Below, piece after piece: positions 8,756 to 17,771 of a DNA stretch of 64,000 nucleotides. The notes under the pieces are model-generated. The model was not told the DNA's origin. It made no database searches and saw only the letters and a program-made list of their open reading frames with translations. The stretch covers positions 124,001 to 188,000 of the forward strand of contig NZ_CANMFT010000007.1 of NCBI RefSeq assembly GCF_947497285.1. Direction: 5' to 3'. The DNA is from an uncultured Aliiroseovarius sp. GTDB lineage: Bacteria > Pseudomonadota > Alphaproteobacteria > Rhodobacterales > Rhodobacteraceae. How positions within the stretch are numbered: position 1 is the first letter of the stretch; each line of letters opens with the position of its first letter. Both the position numbers and the translations under genes were made by a program.

Positions 8756-9517
8756 ATGCTGGTTGTTGTATCTCCGGCCAAACGGCTGGATGAAACGGAT
8801 GCTAAGTCAATGCAAGGAACCCAACCTGTATTTCAGGATCAGGCAAATACCCTTGCTGAAACTGCGCGTGGCTTGAAGAGCAAGGATCTGGAAAAGCTGA
8901 TGCATATCTCGCCCGCATTGGGCGCGTTGAATGTCGCAAGATTTGCAGAATTCGGCACGGGTGCTGGTGAAAAGCCAGCGATCGAGATGTTCGCGGGCGA
9001 TACCTATGCAGGCTTGGATGCGGCAAGCCTTGACGATGATGAATTGCGTTACGCGCAGGATCACCTGTGCATCTTGTCGGGGCTCTATGGGGTTCTGCGA
9101 CCCATGGACCAGATCGCGCCGCACCGGCTTGAGATGGGGACGCGCATCAAGACGTCCCGCGGCAAGAACCTGTATGAGTTCTGGGGCGATCGCATCTCGC
9201 GTGAATTTATGGCGCGGGCGAAGTCGACGGGTAGCGACCTGTTGGTGAACTGCGCATCGGTGGAGTATTTCTCGGCGGTTGACCGACGCGCGTTGGACCT
9301 GCGGATCATCACGCCACAATTCCTTGAAATGAAGGCTGGCCAGCCGAAAGTGGTCAGTTTCTTCGCCAAGAAAGCGCGTGGTGCGCTTGCGCGGTTTATT
9401 GTCCAAAATCGCGTGCGGGACCCCGAGACCCTGAAATCGTTCGATCTGGGTGGTTACAAGTTTCAGCCATCTATGAGCGATGGTGATGACCTGGTTTTCC
9501 TGCGCGACGAAACCTAA
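8756..9517 (+). CDS. yaaA: Peroxide stress protein YaaA (DUF328)
   Basis: A 253-residue protein beginning MLVVVSPAKRLDE, which is near-invariant in YaaA. In E. coli YaaA limits free iron and DNA oxidation during H2O2 stress and binds DNA. Other family blocks seen are FAGDTYAGLDA, LSGLYGVLRPMDQIAPHRLEMGT and FVSFFAKKARG-like (VVSFFAKKARG). It starts directly after the recQ stop, so the pair forms a repair/oxidative-stress operon. Its last bases overlap the end of the convergent histidine kinase gene. Confidence 0.94.
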   Translation: MLVVVSPAKRLDETDAKSMQGTQPVFQDQANTLAETARGLKSKDLEKLMHISPALGALNVARFAEFGTGAGEKPAIEMFAGDTYAGLDAASLDDDELRYAQDHLCILSGLYGVLRPMDQIAPHRLEMGTRIKTSRGKNLYEFWGDRISREFMARAKSTGSDLLVNCASVEYFSAVDRRALDLRIITPQFLEMKAGQPKVVSFFAKKARGALARFIVQNRVRDPETLKSFDLGGYKFQPSMSDGDDLVFLRDET

Positions 9518-11733
9518 GCCATAACTTCTGGCAGCGGGCACCGCGCATTATCGGGGCAATGGCCCAAAATCTGGTCGATGATTTCGGCTTTTCTGAGCGG
9601 CTTTGTCAGGTGTTCGTCCAGTCCGAACGCTAAGATCTCCTCGGCGTCTCCGGTCATGGCGTGTGCCGTCAGGGCGACAATTCGTGTCGGAGCGAGGCCT
9701 TGAACTTCTTCGAGGGCGCGAATGCGTCGGGTGGCTTCTTTTCCATCGACCTCGGGCATCGAGATGTCCATGAAAATAAGGTCGGGTTTGAACTCCAGAA
9801 ATGCTTCGACCACTTCAAGGCCATTGTTGGCAAACTGCAGGTCTATATCGAGCGCTTTAACCAGCTTCGAGAACACCAGTTGGTTGGTCTTGTTGTCTTC
9901 CGCAGCAAGAATGCGCATCTGCCGGTTTGCTGAAGGCTCTTCCGTCTCTACGTCTGAAGTTGTGTCGTCGCTAATCCTGATCTCGTCGCGAGCACTCTCT
10001 TTTGGGGGGTCAATCTGGCGGATCATGTCAAAGATCGTGCTTCGGATCAGGGGAAGCTGCAGAACGCGTGTCGCGTGGGCGGCATCTTCACTATTTTGGG
10101 CGGAAGCACTGTGTTGGGAGGCCAGAAGAAAAACAGGGGCGTCGGAAACAGCGCTTTGGAGGGCCTCGATCAGCGATGTGCCGGAATGACTTTTTTCGGA
10201 TGCGCAGGTGTGCTCGTCCACCATGATCAGATGGGCCTCACCGACGCTTGCGGGAAGGCTGTCCGCGCGATCCAGCAATGTGACCTCGAATCCGCAGGCT
10301 TGGAGGTGCTTTTCCAGAATGCGCTGATCAAGCCCGTCTTGCATCATCAGAATGGCGCGGCCCGGTGATTGTGGCAGCTTGGGCGGATCGACGTGTTCTT
10401 CGACCGGAAGCGTGACGTGAAAACCGAAACAGGAGCCTTCTCCTTGGCGGCTTTCCACCCAGATTTCACCGCCCATGAGCTTCACGAGTTGCTGGGTAAT
10501 CGCCAAGCCCAGCCCTGTGCCTTCATATCTGCGGTTGCGTTCATCCTCGACTTGATTGAACTCACCGAAAATGTGGTCTTTCATGTCCTCCGCGATCCCG
10601 ATGCCGCTGTCTTCGACCGTGATGTGAACCTTCTGCTCGTCGCTATTTTCCAGCGGAAGACCGATCGCACGGATCAGAACATGCCCCTCAGAGGTGAACT
10701 TGACGGCATTGCCGATCAGATTTGTCAGAATTTGTCGAATGCGAACGACATCGCCTTTAAACAATGTCGGCAGGAACAGATCGAAATCGATCGTGATCTG
10801 GATGGCTTTTTCCTGCACGGTAGGCAGAAGCAATGTGACCACATCCAGAATGGTTCTTTCCAGATCAAACGGTTCGGTGTGCAAGGTCAGCTTCGCCGCC
10901 TCGATTTTGGAGTAGTCCAGCACATCGTTGATAATGGTCAAAAGTGCTTCGCCAGATTGCCGGATCGTTTCTATGTAGAGGCGCTGTTCATCATTCAACT
11001 CACCTTCGGCCATAAGCTCAGCCATCGACACAACACCATTCATCGGCGTTCGAATCTCGTGGCTCATGTTTGCAAGGAATGCTGATTTCGCACGGTTGGC
11101 GGCTTCGGCGCGATGACGCGCCTGCTTCAGTTCCGTCTGATAGGTGATGGTTTCGGTGATGTTAAGTCCAAGGCTTACCATGTCCCCATCGCGTGAGCGA
11201 CGATCGACCAACTTGATATGGGTGCCATCCCAAAGACGTAGCACCAAGGGGTCACGGCTGGGCGCGCGCCACCGATCCAGCATCATATCGCGCCAGGCCA
11301 GCGGGCGAAGGTCGCCGATATCGACAATACCTTCTTCGGTGACGATGTTCAGGATCTCGGGATAGTGGATGCCGGGGGCCACACATTTTAGCCCGTCGAA
11401 GGGTTCCAGATACGCGCTGTTGGCGGCGATCATCCGATCGCTTTGATCGAAGACAGCAAAACCATCTTCGATGGTTTCTAGCGAATCCCACAAGCGTCGC
11501 TTTGCAATCACGACTTCCTTGTTCGCTTTTTCCAGATCGGCGCGAACTTGGGAGTTCTCCCCCTTGATCTCTTCGACGACCTCGCGGGTCTCGATGATCT
11601 CGTCAGACAGCGTTAACGCATGTCTGGACAGCATTCGGTTTGCATCCTTCAGCTCGGCCTGTTTTTGGGCCAAAAGCTGTTCAGCGGCCATTCTGGCGCG
11701 CCTTTCCTGGGCAAGGATATCTTCAATTTTCAT
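9514..11733 (-). CDS. Hybrid sensor histidine kinase with PAS-like domain and C-terminal receiver
   Basis: A 739-residue cytosolic hybrid kinase with no membrane segments. An N-terminal coiled coil (1-80) leads to a PAS-like sensor (about 82-200). HisKA follows with NMSHEIRTPMNG (phospho-His225), then HATPase with N-box NLIGNAVKF, G1 DSGIGI and G2 GTGLGL. A degenerate middle receiver (about 465-580) precedes an intact receiver (606-739) with phospho-acceptor Asp656 in IFMDISMPEVDG and a conserved KP (LTKPLRK). No response regulator or HPt partner is adjacent. The signal is unknown. It converges with yaaA and overlaps it by 4 bp. Confidence 0.9.
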   Translation of the reverse strand: MKIEDILAQERRARMAAEQLLAQKQAELKDANRMLSRHALTLSDEIIETREVVEEIKGENSQVRADLEKANKEVVIAKRRLWDSLETIEDGFAVFDQSDRMIAANSAYLEPFDGLKCVAPGIHYPEILNIVTEEGIVDIGDLRPLAWRDMMLDRWRAPSRDPLVLRLWDGTHIKLVDRRSRDGDMVSLGLNITETITYQTELKQARHRAEAANRAKSAFLANMSHEIRTPMNGVVSMAELMAEGELNDEQRLYIETIRQSGEALLTIINDVLDYSKIEAAKLTLHTEPFDLERTILDVVTLLLPTVQEKAIQITIDFDLFLPTLFKGDVVRIRQILTNLIGNAVKFTSEGHVLIRAIGLPLENSDEQKVHITVEDSGIGIAEDMKDHIFGEFNQVEDERNRRYEGTGLGLAITQQLVKLMGGEIWVESRQGEGSCFGFHVTLPVEEHVDPPKLPQSPGRAILMMQDGLDQRILEKHLQACGFEVTLLDRADSLPASVGEAHLIMVDEHTCASEKSHSGTSLIEALQSAVSDAPVFLLASQHSASAQNSEDAAHATRVLQLPLIRSTIFDMIRQIDPPKESARDEIRISDDTTSDVETEEPSANRQMRILAAEDNKTNQLVFSKLVKALDIDLQFANNGLEVVEAFLEFKPDLIFMDISMPEVDGKEATRRIRALEEVQGLAPTRIVALTAHAMTGDAEEILAFGLDEHLTKPLRKAEIIDQILGHCPDNARCPLPEVMA

Positions 11734-11828
11734 CCCCGGTTCTCCGAGTCGCCACGTTCTATGTGACTCAGCATCAGGGAACAGGGTGAACAGGGTCTTA
11801 ACAGCAGAGCAGAAATGGGCCGGCCCAA

Positions 11829-11858
11829 CAAAAAAGCCCCGGCGCTAGACCGGGGCTT
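11829..11858 (-). terminator. Rho-independent terminator after the TrcR-like gene
   Basis: On the minus strand AGCCCCGG/CCGGGGCT forms an 8-bp stem with a seven-base loop and is followed by TTTTTT. It lies 20 bp past the stop of the DUF1013 gene and separates it from the histidine kinase gene. Confidence 0.85.
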
Positions 11859-11877
11859 TGCTGGATCCGTCGCTGGA

Positions 11878-12639
11878 TCAGTCTTTTTTGTCTTCGTCTT
11901 CGTCGGCATCCTTGTCGTCGGCGTCCGGCAAGTTGAAGAAGCTTTCTGCGTCCGGCAGAGCCTCTTCTTTGTCGTCATCCGGCGCGCCCGACAGGGTGAA
12001 GGTCTCAAGCCCTTCAATGGCGCTGGGGATCTTGGGCTCTGTGTCCATCCCAAGGCTTTGCTCGGTCGACACCAGCTTGCGACGCTCGTCATCCGACATC
12101 ACGCCGCCTTCCTTGGCTTTCTTGGCGGCGGCTTTCTGCACCGCAAGGTCCAGCTCGCTTTGCTTGCACAAGCCCAATGCCACCGGGTCGATCGGCTCCA
12201 TGTTCCCGATGTTCCAGTGCGTGCGCTCACGGATCGACTGGATGGTCGGCTTGGTGGTGCCAACCAGTTTCGAGATTTGCGCATCGGCCAGTTCGGGGTG
12301 GAACTTCACCAGCCACAGGATCGAGTTCGGACGGTCCTGACGCTTGGACAGCGGAGTATAGCGCGGTCCACGGCGTTTTTCCTCGCCGGTCGCAGCCGCA
12401 TAGAACTTTTGCTTCAACTTGTGCAGCGGGTCTTTCTCGGCTTTCTCGATCTCGCTGGCATCCAGTTGGTTGTTGGCCACGGGATCAAACCCTTTGACCC
12501 CGGTTGCCACATCGCCATCGGCGATGCCCTGAACTTCCAACTCGTGCAGGCCACAGAAATCGGCGATCTGCTTGAAGCTTAGTGTTGTGTTGTCCACCAG
12601 CCAAACGGCTGTGGCTTTTGCCATGATCAGTTTGCTCAT
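11878..12639 (-). CDS. trcR: DUF1013 cell-cycle transcriptional regulator, TrcR-like
   Basis: A 253-residue protein of the alphaproteobacterial DUF1013 family, called TrcR in some annotations. MSKLIMAKATAVWLVDNT has an AGGAGTG ribosome binding site and is chosen over a start 11 codons upstream. A helix-turn-helix-like segment (LSFKQIADFCGLHELEVQGIA) and a second one (ISKLVGTTKPTIQSIRERTH) suggest DNA or RNA-polymerase contact. The C-terminal 40 residues are strongly acidic (DADDKDADEDEDKKD). It is monocistronic with its own terminator. The family is tied to cell-cycle transcription by annotation; its mechanism is not visible here. Confidence 0.8.
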   Translation of the reverse strand: MSKLIMAKATAVWLVDNTTLSFKQIADFCGLHELEVQGIADGDVATGVKGFDPVANNQLDASEIEKAEKDPLHKLKQKFYAAATGEEKRRGPRYTPLSKRQDRPNSILWLVKFHPELADAQISKLVGTTKPTIQSIRERTHWNIGNMEPIDPVALGLCKQSELDLAVQKAAAKKAKEGGVMSDDERRKLVSTEQSLGMDTEPKIPSAIEGLETFTLSGAPDDDKEEALPDAESFFNLPDADDKDADEDEDKKD

Positions 12640-12786
12640 CTGAACACTCCTTAGATATGACCCCGGATACAACTTTCCCGCGCCCTGGCTGGGCTGCCTG
12701 TGTCGCGTGGACTTTGTCAGGCCGGTTTCCGTTGTCGGGGAACTTGAGGCCTATATAAGGGGGAAGCGTTAAAGAGGAAAGACAAA

Positions 12787-13428
12787 ATGCGGCAGGCCTT
12801 TTTTGGTGGCATTCTATGGCTCGCATCTGCGCTGGGCGTATGGGCTGATGGCGAGCAGGCGGGCGATTTTGACTATTATGTCCTGTCGCTGAGCTGGTCA
12901 CCAAATTGGTGCGCCGTCGAAGGCGATCAGCGCGGGTCGGAACAATGTGACCGGGGCCGAGACCTTGGCTGGGTCGTGCATGGTCTGTGGCCGCAATATG
13001 AGCAAGGCTGGCCCAGCTATTGCCATACATCCGAGCGCCCGCCATCGCGAGGCCTGACCAATGCGCAGGCTGATATTTTCGGGGCCGGTGGGGCGGCTTG
13101 GTATCAATGGAAAAAACACGGCGTTTGCGCGGGGCTGGAGGCCGAGGAGTATTATGACCTCGTCCGGCGCGCCTACGGCATGGTGAATCGCCCCGAGGTG
13201 CTGCGAAAACTGACCAACCCCGTTCGTCTGCCAGCGTCCGTGGTGGAAGAGGCCTTCCTGCAAGCCAATCCCGATTGGCACTCCGACATGCTGACCATCA
13301 CCTGCCGCGAAGGCCGCATCCAAGAGGCCCGCCTGTGCCTGACCCGCGATCTGGAGCCGAGGATTTGCGCCCGAGATGTCCGCCTGGATTGCAGGGCGCA
13401 GAAGGCGTTGTTGGACCCGGTGCGGTAG
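12787..13428 (+). CDS. Secreted ribonuclease T2 family protein with altered CAS II motif
   Basis: A 213-residue exported RNase. The signal peptide ends near residue 20 (ALGVWA). CAS I is intact (WVVHGLWP, catalytic His65). CAS II reads YQWKKHGVC (residues 106-114) rather than the usual HEWxKHGTC. The Lys and His are kept, but the upstream His-Glu pair is Tyr-Gln. Several cysteines are consistent with periplasmic disulfides. It probably degrades imported or external RNA for phosphate and nucleosides. It is divergent from the TrcR-like gene; TATATAA lies about 25 bp upstream of its start. Confidence 0.88.
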   Translation: MRQAFFGGILWLASALGVWADGEQAGDFDYYVLSLSWSPNWCAVEGDQRGSEQCDRGRDLGWVVHGLWPQYEQGWPSYCHTSERPPSRGLTNAQADIFGAGGAAWYQWKKHGVCAGLEAEEYYDLVRRAYGMVNRPEVLRKLTNPVRLPASVVEEAFLQANPDWHSDMLTITCREGRIQEARLCLTRDLEPRICARDVRLDCRAQKALLDPVR

Positions 13429-13600
13429 CCAGTCCCGCCTGCGCCGGGAGAGTTACAGAAATGTCGCCTGAGGTTGGAAGACGTGTAAGGTCAGTTTGAG
13501 CCCAAAGCGACAAATGCTGCATTGCGCGCGAATGGCGGTTTCCAGACAACAGCAAAATCGGCTAATACCGAGCGGACATATACTGGAACGGGAGCACAAC

Positions 13601-13924
13601 GTGAATATTGGGGACTGGTTCAATTCAGCAGTCAATCTGGTTATCGGCATCCTTTTGGGTTGGGCCGCCTACAAGCTCATTGGCTTGATGACAACTGCGT
13701 TTTGGCCCGTAGCAATCCTCATTCCAGTTCTCTTTCTCGGTGTATTGCTGTTGGATCGAGGGATGGATGTGGTCTTTGAGAGGTTCTTTCCTAGTGGGGT
13801 TAAGCCCGCTAGGAATCCACCTCCCAAGCCAGTTGGAAGACGCCTAAGCCTTCCCTTGGGCCTTTCCATTGGTCTCGTTGTTGCGTGGCTCGGGTTCGGT
13901 TTACCGTTCCTTGGTGCAACTTAG
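13601..13924 (+). CDS. Small hypothetical membrane protein
   Basis: A 107-residue protein starting at the GTG at 13601 (MNIGDWFNSAVNLVIG) with a GGGAG ribosome binding site. Three hydrophobic segments (about 9-30, 33-50 and 85-105) flank a basic, proline-rich loop (GVKPARNPPPKPVGRR). No family is recognised. Codon use is less GC-biased at third positions than in the neighbours, and the surrounding 13.43-14.09 kb is AT-richer. That fits recent acquisition or weak selection. An in-frame start further upstream has no ribosome binding site. Confidence 0.5.
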   Translation: MNIGDWFNSAVNLVIGILLGWAAYKLIGLMTTAFWPVAILIPVLFLGVLLLDRGMDVVFERFFPSGVKPARNPPPKPVGRRLSLPLGLSIGLVVAWLGFGLPFLGAT

Positions 13925-14089
13925 TCTGCCACAATAGCCGCGCAAACAATGCATCTCAAAGCCATTCGCGATGGTAGTTCATGGACGGTCTTGGCCAGGG
14001 CCAAAAGCGGCCATCGGAGAAGAGTTGACCAATGCGCGCTAAGTCCGCCAAGAAGACATTTTCGAATAATTAAATATCAGCCGCAAACT

Positions 14090-15076
14090 TTACGCCCCAA
14101 CCTCCAACACGATCTTCCCGATATGCTGGCTGGTCTCCATCCGAGCATGAGCCTTGTGGGCATCCTCCAGTAGAAAGGTTTGGTCCATCACCGGGGCTAC
14201 ACGGCCAGCGTCAAGCAGTGGCCACACCTTTTCGGCCAACTCCTCGGCGATCCGCGCTTTCGCCAAATCGGACTGAGGGCGCAGGGTTGACCCCGTCACG
14301 GTCAGGCGTTTGGCCATGATCATGGCGAAGTTGATCTCGGCTTTCGGGCCGGACAGGAAGGCGATGTGGACCATGCGACCCTCAATCGCCAAACATTTGA
14401 TGTTACGCGCGATATAGTCGCCACCCACCATGTCGAGGATCAGGTTGGGGCCGCCTTCATGCTTCATCACCTCGACGAAATCCTCGGTCTTGTAGTTGAT
14501 GGCGCGTTCAGCTCCCAGATCGAGGCAGACAGCGCATTTCTCGTCCGAGCCTGCGGTGGTGAACACCCGCGCGCCAAAGGCGTTGGCCAGTTGGATCGCG
14601 GTTGTGCCGATGCCAGAACTGCCGCCATGCACAAGGAAACGCTCGCCTGCCTGCAACCCGCCGCGCATGAACACGTTGGACCAGACCGTGAAGAAGGTTT
14701 CGGGCAGACAGGCGGCCTCTTTCATGCCCATGCCGTCGGGCACGCGCAGGGCGTGGGCGGCGGGGGTGGTGACGTATTCGGCATAGCCGCCGCCGGGCAG
14801 AAGGGCGCAGACCTTGTCGCCGACGGCCCATTGGGTCACGCCTTCGCCCACCGCCTCAACCTCGCCCGAGGCTTCAAGGCCGGGTACGGGACTGGCGGTT
14901 GGGGGCGGTGCGTATGATCCTGCCCGTTGTAGCGCATCCGGGCGGTTGACGCCGGCAAAAGCCACGCGGATCAAGATGTCACCGGGGCCGGGTGTCGGGA
15001 TCGGCTGGTCTGACAATTGCAGAACCTCGGGCCCGCCGGGTTCCGTGATCTCGATTGCGCGCATGGTGTCAGTCAT
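14090..15076 (-). CDS. NAD(P)H-quinone oxidoreductase, zinc-free MDR family (PIG3-like)
   Basis: A 328-residue medium-chain reductase. The nucleotide-binding motif is HGGSSGIGTTAIQLA. Other family blocks are FAGVNRPDALQRAGSY, PGLEASGEVEAVGEGV and LPGGGYAEY. The cysteines and histidines that hold zinc in alcohol dehydrogenases are absent, so it belongs to the quinone oxidoreductase / TP53I3 group. The ATG at 15076 overlaps the stop of the COQ9-like gene (ATGACTGA), so the two are translationally coupled. A role in quinone redox balance is inferred from family and neighbour. Confidence 0.87.
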   Translation of the reverse strand: MTDTMRAIEITEPGGPEVLQLSDQPIPTPGPGDILIRVAFAGVNRPDALQRAGSYAPPPTASPVPGLEASGEVEAVGEGVTQWAVGDKVCALLPGGGYAEYVTTPAAHALRVPDGMGMKEAACLPETFFTVWSNVFMRGGLQAGERFLVHGGSSGIGTTAIQLANAFGARVFTTAGSDEKCAVCLDLGAERAINYKTEDFVEVMKHEGGPNLILDMVGGDYIARNIKCLAIEGRMVHIAFLSGPKAEINFAMIMAKRLTVTGSTLRPQSDLAKARIAEELAEKVWPLLDAGRVAPVMDQTFLLEDAHKAHARMETSQHIGKIVLEVGA

Positions 15077-15761
15077 TCTTTGCCCCTGTGTCTTCCGGTT
15101 CCCAACGTCCCGGGTAATTCGGATTGGGTCCCCCCGGCGCCTTGATCGTGTCAAGGATCTTGCCCGGCCCGGACATGAACGCCTTGTAAAGCGCGCTGTC
15201 GCGGGCCTGGCCCTTGATCTTCTCAATCTTCATCACATCGTCAATGCGGCGGTCCAGAAAGGCCCATGTCGCCTCGTTCCCTTCGCTTTCATCACCCAGC
15301 CAGAACAGCACGACGGATGAATAGACCGCCGACAGCGTGGCGCGTTTCGTGTACCAGTTCAGGTCGGTCGATTTGTCGCCCAATGTCTCCCAGATCAGAC
15401 CACAGGTGGCCCATAGCGCGGCGGCACCGTCGCCTGCATTCTGCGGCAATGCGAAGAACGCCATGCCTTTGCGCACAAGCTCCTTGTCCGCGACCTCAAG
15501 CCGATACCGCACGCCCGCCGCGATCCGGTCGCGAAACCGCATACCGTCCAAATCCGCGGCATTCAGCCGGGCCACCATGTCGGCATCCCCCTTACGGTGA
15601 TAGGCCAGCGCCAGATCCAGTGCGCCGCGGGGAAACATGGCGCGGGCGTCGGCTTCGGACATGTCGCAATCCTGCGCGGCGGCGATCAGAGTCGCGTCGC
15701 TCCACCCGTCAAACGGAACATGCGCGATGGCGGCTTCGAGCATCTTTTCTTTGTCGGTCAT
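15069..15761 (-). CDS. COQ9 family protein (ubiquinone biosynthesis accessory)
   Basis: A 230-residue protein with the TetR-like N-terminal fold and C-terminal lipid-binding region of COQ9. Conserved parts include AAIAHVPFDGWSDATLIAAA, WATCGLIWETLGDKSTDLNWYTKRATL and AVYSSVVLFWLGDESEG. Eukaryotic COQ9 presents isoprenoid quinone intermediates to COQ7; the alphaproteobacterial homologues are thought to act similarly. It is co-transcribed with the quinone oxidoreductase downstream and divergent from rpsU. Confidence 0.87.
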   Translation of the reverse strand: MTDKEKMLEAAIAHVPFDGWSDATLIAAAQDCDMSEADARAMFPRGALDLALAYHRKGDADMVARLNAADLDGMRFRDRIAAGVRYRLEVADKELVRKGMAFFALPQNAGDGAAALWATCGLIWETLGDKSTDLNWYTKRATLSAVYSSVVLFWLGDESEGNEATWAFLDRRIDDVMKIEKIKGQARDSALYKAFMSGPGKILDTIKAPGGPNPNYPGRWEPEDTGAKND

Positions 15762-15870
15762 GGTGCGTTCCTCGCAAATAAGGGTGAACTGGACAAAAGC
15801 GGCAAGGGCTGCTAGACGGGCGCTTCCTGCAATTCTGCAAACTCTAACTTAGAAAGGTGGTGACAACCAC

Positions 15871-16077
15871 ATGCAGGTTTCGGTACGCGATAACAACGTA
15901 GACCAAGCGCTTCGTGCGCTGAAGAAGAAACTTCAGCGTGAAGGTGTCTTCCGCGAGATGAAGCTTCGGCAACATTTCGAGAAGCCCTCCGAGAAAAAAG
16001 CTCGCGAAAAAGCGGAAGCGATTCGCCGTCAGCGCAAGCTGGCTCGGAAGAAAGCACAACGCGAAGGTATGATGTAA
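15871..16077 (+). CDS. rpsU: 30S ribosomal protein bS21
   Basis: A 68-residue, very basic protein starting [20 protein letters not shown], the standard bS21 sequence. It sits on the 30S platform near the anti-Shine-Dalgarno end of 16S rRNA and helps initiation. An AAGGTGG ribosome binding site is in place. It is monocistronic, divergent from COQ9, and followed by a strong terminator. Confidence 0.97.
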   Translation: MQVSVRDNNVDQALRALKKKLQREGVFREMKLRQHFEKPSEKKAREKAEAIRRQRKLARKKAQREGMM

Positions 16078-16128
16078 ATCATCCCCAAGCGACCCGGTGA
16101 GTGGGTTGTCAACCGCTCGCCAAAAACG

Positions 16129-16164
16129 ACCCCCGCAGCATCCGCTTCGGGGGTTTGTTTTTTT
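16129..16164. terminator. Bidirectional rho-independent terminator between rpsU and the cyclodeaminase gene
   Basis: ACCCCCG/CGGGGGT forms a strong stem with a 12-base loop. The plus strand continues GTTTTTTT, ending rpsU transcripts. On the minus strand the hairpin is followed by CGTTTTT, so it also serves the convergent ornithine cyclodeaminase gene. Confidence 0.85.
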
Positions 16165-16172
16165 GGTGGGGA

Positions 16173-17090
16173 TTAATTCGCCGTCCGCCAAGCATCCAGA
16201 ATGTATCGGCTGGTCATCAGATCCAGATGCGCGCCGCCGCCGTTTTTATAAAGCGTGATGTCGTCAGGCTGGCGCGTGAATACGCCGTCTTTGTGATCAT
16301 AAAGGTCGCCCACAACGTCGCCCTGCTTGATCACGCCACGCGCGAGCGGGTCTTTGAATTCGCCAATATGATCCAGAACGGTATCACGGCTGTCCATGAA
16401 CAGACGTGCGCGGGTCAGGGCGGTATCGTCGGCCTCGCGCATGTCCGCGCGATAAGCGCCGATCAGGTCCAGATGTTGTCCGGGGCGCAGCCAGTCGCCC
16501 TTGATCAGCGGGTCCGTGGTCATGGTGGCTGAAGTGATGATGTCCGCCTGCGCGACACCCTCTTCCAGCGAGGCGATCGTCTCTGTCTTGTCGCAATCGT
16601 CAGCGAAGCGCGTGGCCCCGTCAGGGCTGCGGTTCCAGATCAGAAAACGCGCTTGTGGGAATAGAGCACCATACGCCTCGCGCAGGTTTCGCCCGACCGT
16701 GCCTGCGCCGACGATCAAGATCACCTTGCTGTCGGGACGTGCCAAAAGCCGCGCGCCCAACACGCTGTCTCCAGCGGTTTTCCATTTGGTGACCAAGTGA
16801 AAATCGACAATCGCATCCAGCAGTCCTGTGACGTCGTCATACAGGTTCACCGCACCGTGGATCATTGGCTCGCCCCGCCCCGGATTGCCGGGCATGATGT
16901 TGGCGGTCTTCACGGCAATCCCCAGCCCGTCGATCCACGCGGATCGGGTCAGCATCGTATCCTCGCCACGATACAGGAACGTGTCGCCGATTTCGGCCTT
17001 TGGGCGGGTATGGCCTTGGATCAATGCATCGGTCAGCGCGCGCCAATCCAACAGCGTTTCAGCGTCGAACGGGATCATGTCTGGGGTCAT
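16173..17090 (-). CDS. Ornithine cyclodeaminase / mu-crystallin family protein
   Basis: A 305-residue NAD(P)-binding protein. Family blocks include VKTANIMPGNPGRGEP, the Rossmann loop VGAGTVGRNLREAYGALFP, ADIITSATMTTDPLIKGDWLRPGQHLDLIGAY and ITLYKNGGGAHLDLMTSRY. Members convert ornithine to proline, or act as ketimine reductases, alanine dehydrogenases or metallophore enzymes. Specificity cannot be read here. The ATG at 17090 overlaps the stop of the HAD gene (ATGA), so the two are an operon. Confidence 0.87.
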   Translation of the reverse strand: MTPDMIPFDAETLLDWRALTDALIQGHTRPKAEIGDTFLYRGEDTMLTRSAWIDGLGIAVKTANIMPGNPGRGEPMIHGAVNLYDDVTGLLDAIVDFHLVTKWKTAGDSVLGARLLARPDSKVILIVGAGTVGRNLREAYGALFPQARFLIWNRSPDGATRFADDCDKTETIASLEEGVAQADIITSATMTTDPLIKGDWLRPGQHLDLIGAYRADMREADDTALTRARLFMDSRDTVLDHIGEFKDPLARGVIKQGDVVGDLYDHKDGVFTRQPDDITLYKNGGGAHLDLMTSRYILDAWRTAN

Positions 17091-17728
17091 AAGTCCGCCT
17101 TGTCGATCAATCCAAGTGCGATCAGATGATCGGACCAAACCTCTGGCCCGGAGAAGTGATGGGTTTGCCAGCCGCGCCCGGCTGCGGCGGTGATATTGTC
17201 GGCGCGATCGTCAACAAACAAAAGACCATCTGGGGCGACGCCGCAATCGGCCTCGACCATCTCGTAAATCTGTGCCTCGGGTTTGATCACGCCCATATGG
17301 CCCGAGATATAGGGGCGGTCGAAATCGGACAGGAAGTCGAATTTTGCCTTTGCCAGATCAAAGGTCTCTCGTCCGAAGTTGGACAGGGCAAATACGGGCA
17401 CACCGCGTGCCTTCAACGCGCGGAGTGTTTTGACAGACAGATCAATGGCAGGCTGCGCCATGTCCAGCCAGCGGTCATGCCACAACTGGATTTCCGCGCG
17501 AAACTCCGGATAGGCCTCGGCGGTGTCATAGATGATCTGTCGAAACCCCTCGCCGCGATCCACCCGATCATTCATCGCGTGAAGATCGACGGTATCGAAC
17601 ATTTGCCGACGGCGCTCGGGCCCGATCCATTCATCATACAGGTCTTCGGGCTGCCAGCGGATCAGGACATTCCCGATGTCGAAGACTACGGCGTCGGGTT
17701 TGGGGGATTGGGGTTGGTTTAAGGTCAT
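17087..17728 (-). CDS. HAD-superfamily hydrolase (YihX-like)
   Basis: A 213-residue HAD subfamily IA phosphatase. The motif I region VVFDIGNVLIRW carries the nucleophile Asp17, in the DxGNV form known from YihX and epoxide-hydrolase N-terminal domains. Motif II is FALSNFGRE, motif III has the Lys in GVIKPEAQIYE, and motif IV is LLFVDDRADNI. A helical cap lies between motifs I and II. It probably dephosphorylates a small sugar phosphate, but the substrate is not visible. It is coupled to the cyclodeaminase gene by ATGA overlap. Confidence 0.87.
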   Translation of the reverse strand: MTLNQPQSPKPDAVVFDIGNVLIRWQPEDLYDEWIGPERRRQMFDTVDLHAMNDRVDRGEGFRQIIYDTAEAYPEFRAEIQLWHDRWLDMAQPAIDLSVKTLRALKARGVPVFALSNFGRETFDLAKAKFDFLSDFDRPYISGHMGVIKPEAQIYEMVEADCGVAPDGLLFVDDRADNITAAAGRGWQTHHFSGPEVWSDHLIALGLIDKADL

Positions 17729-17771
17729 ACCCGAACCCTATCCCAGTCGCCCGGCTTTGCAAGTCAGATGC

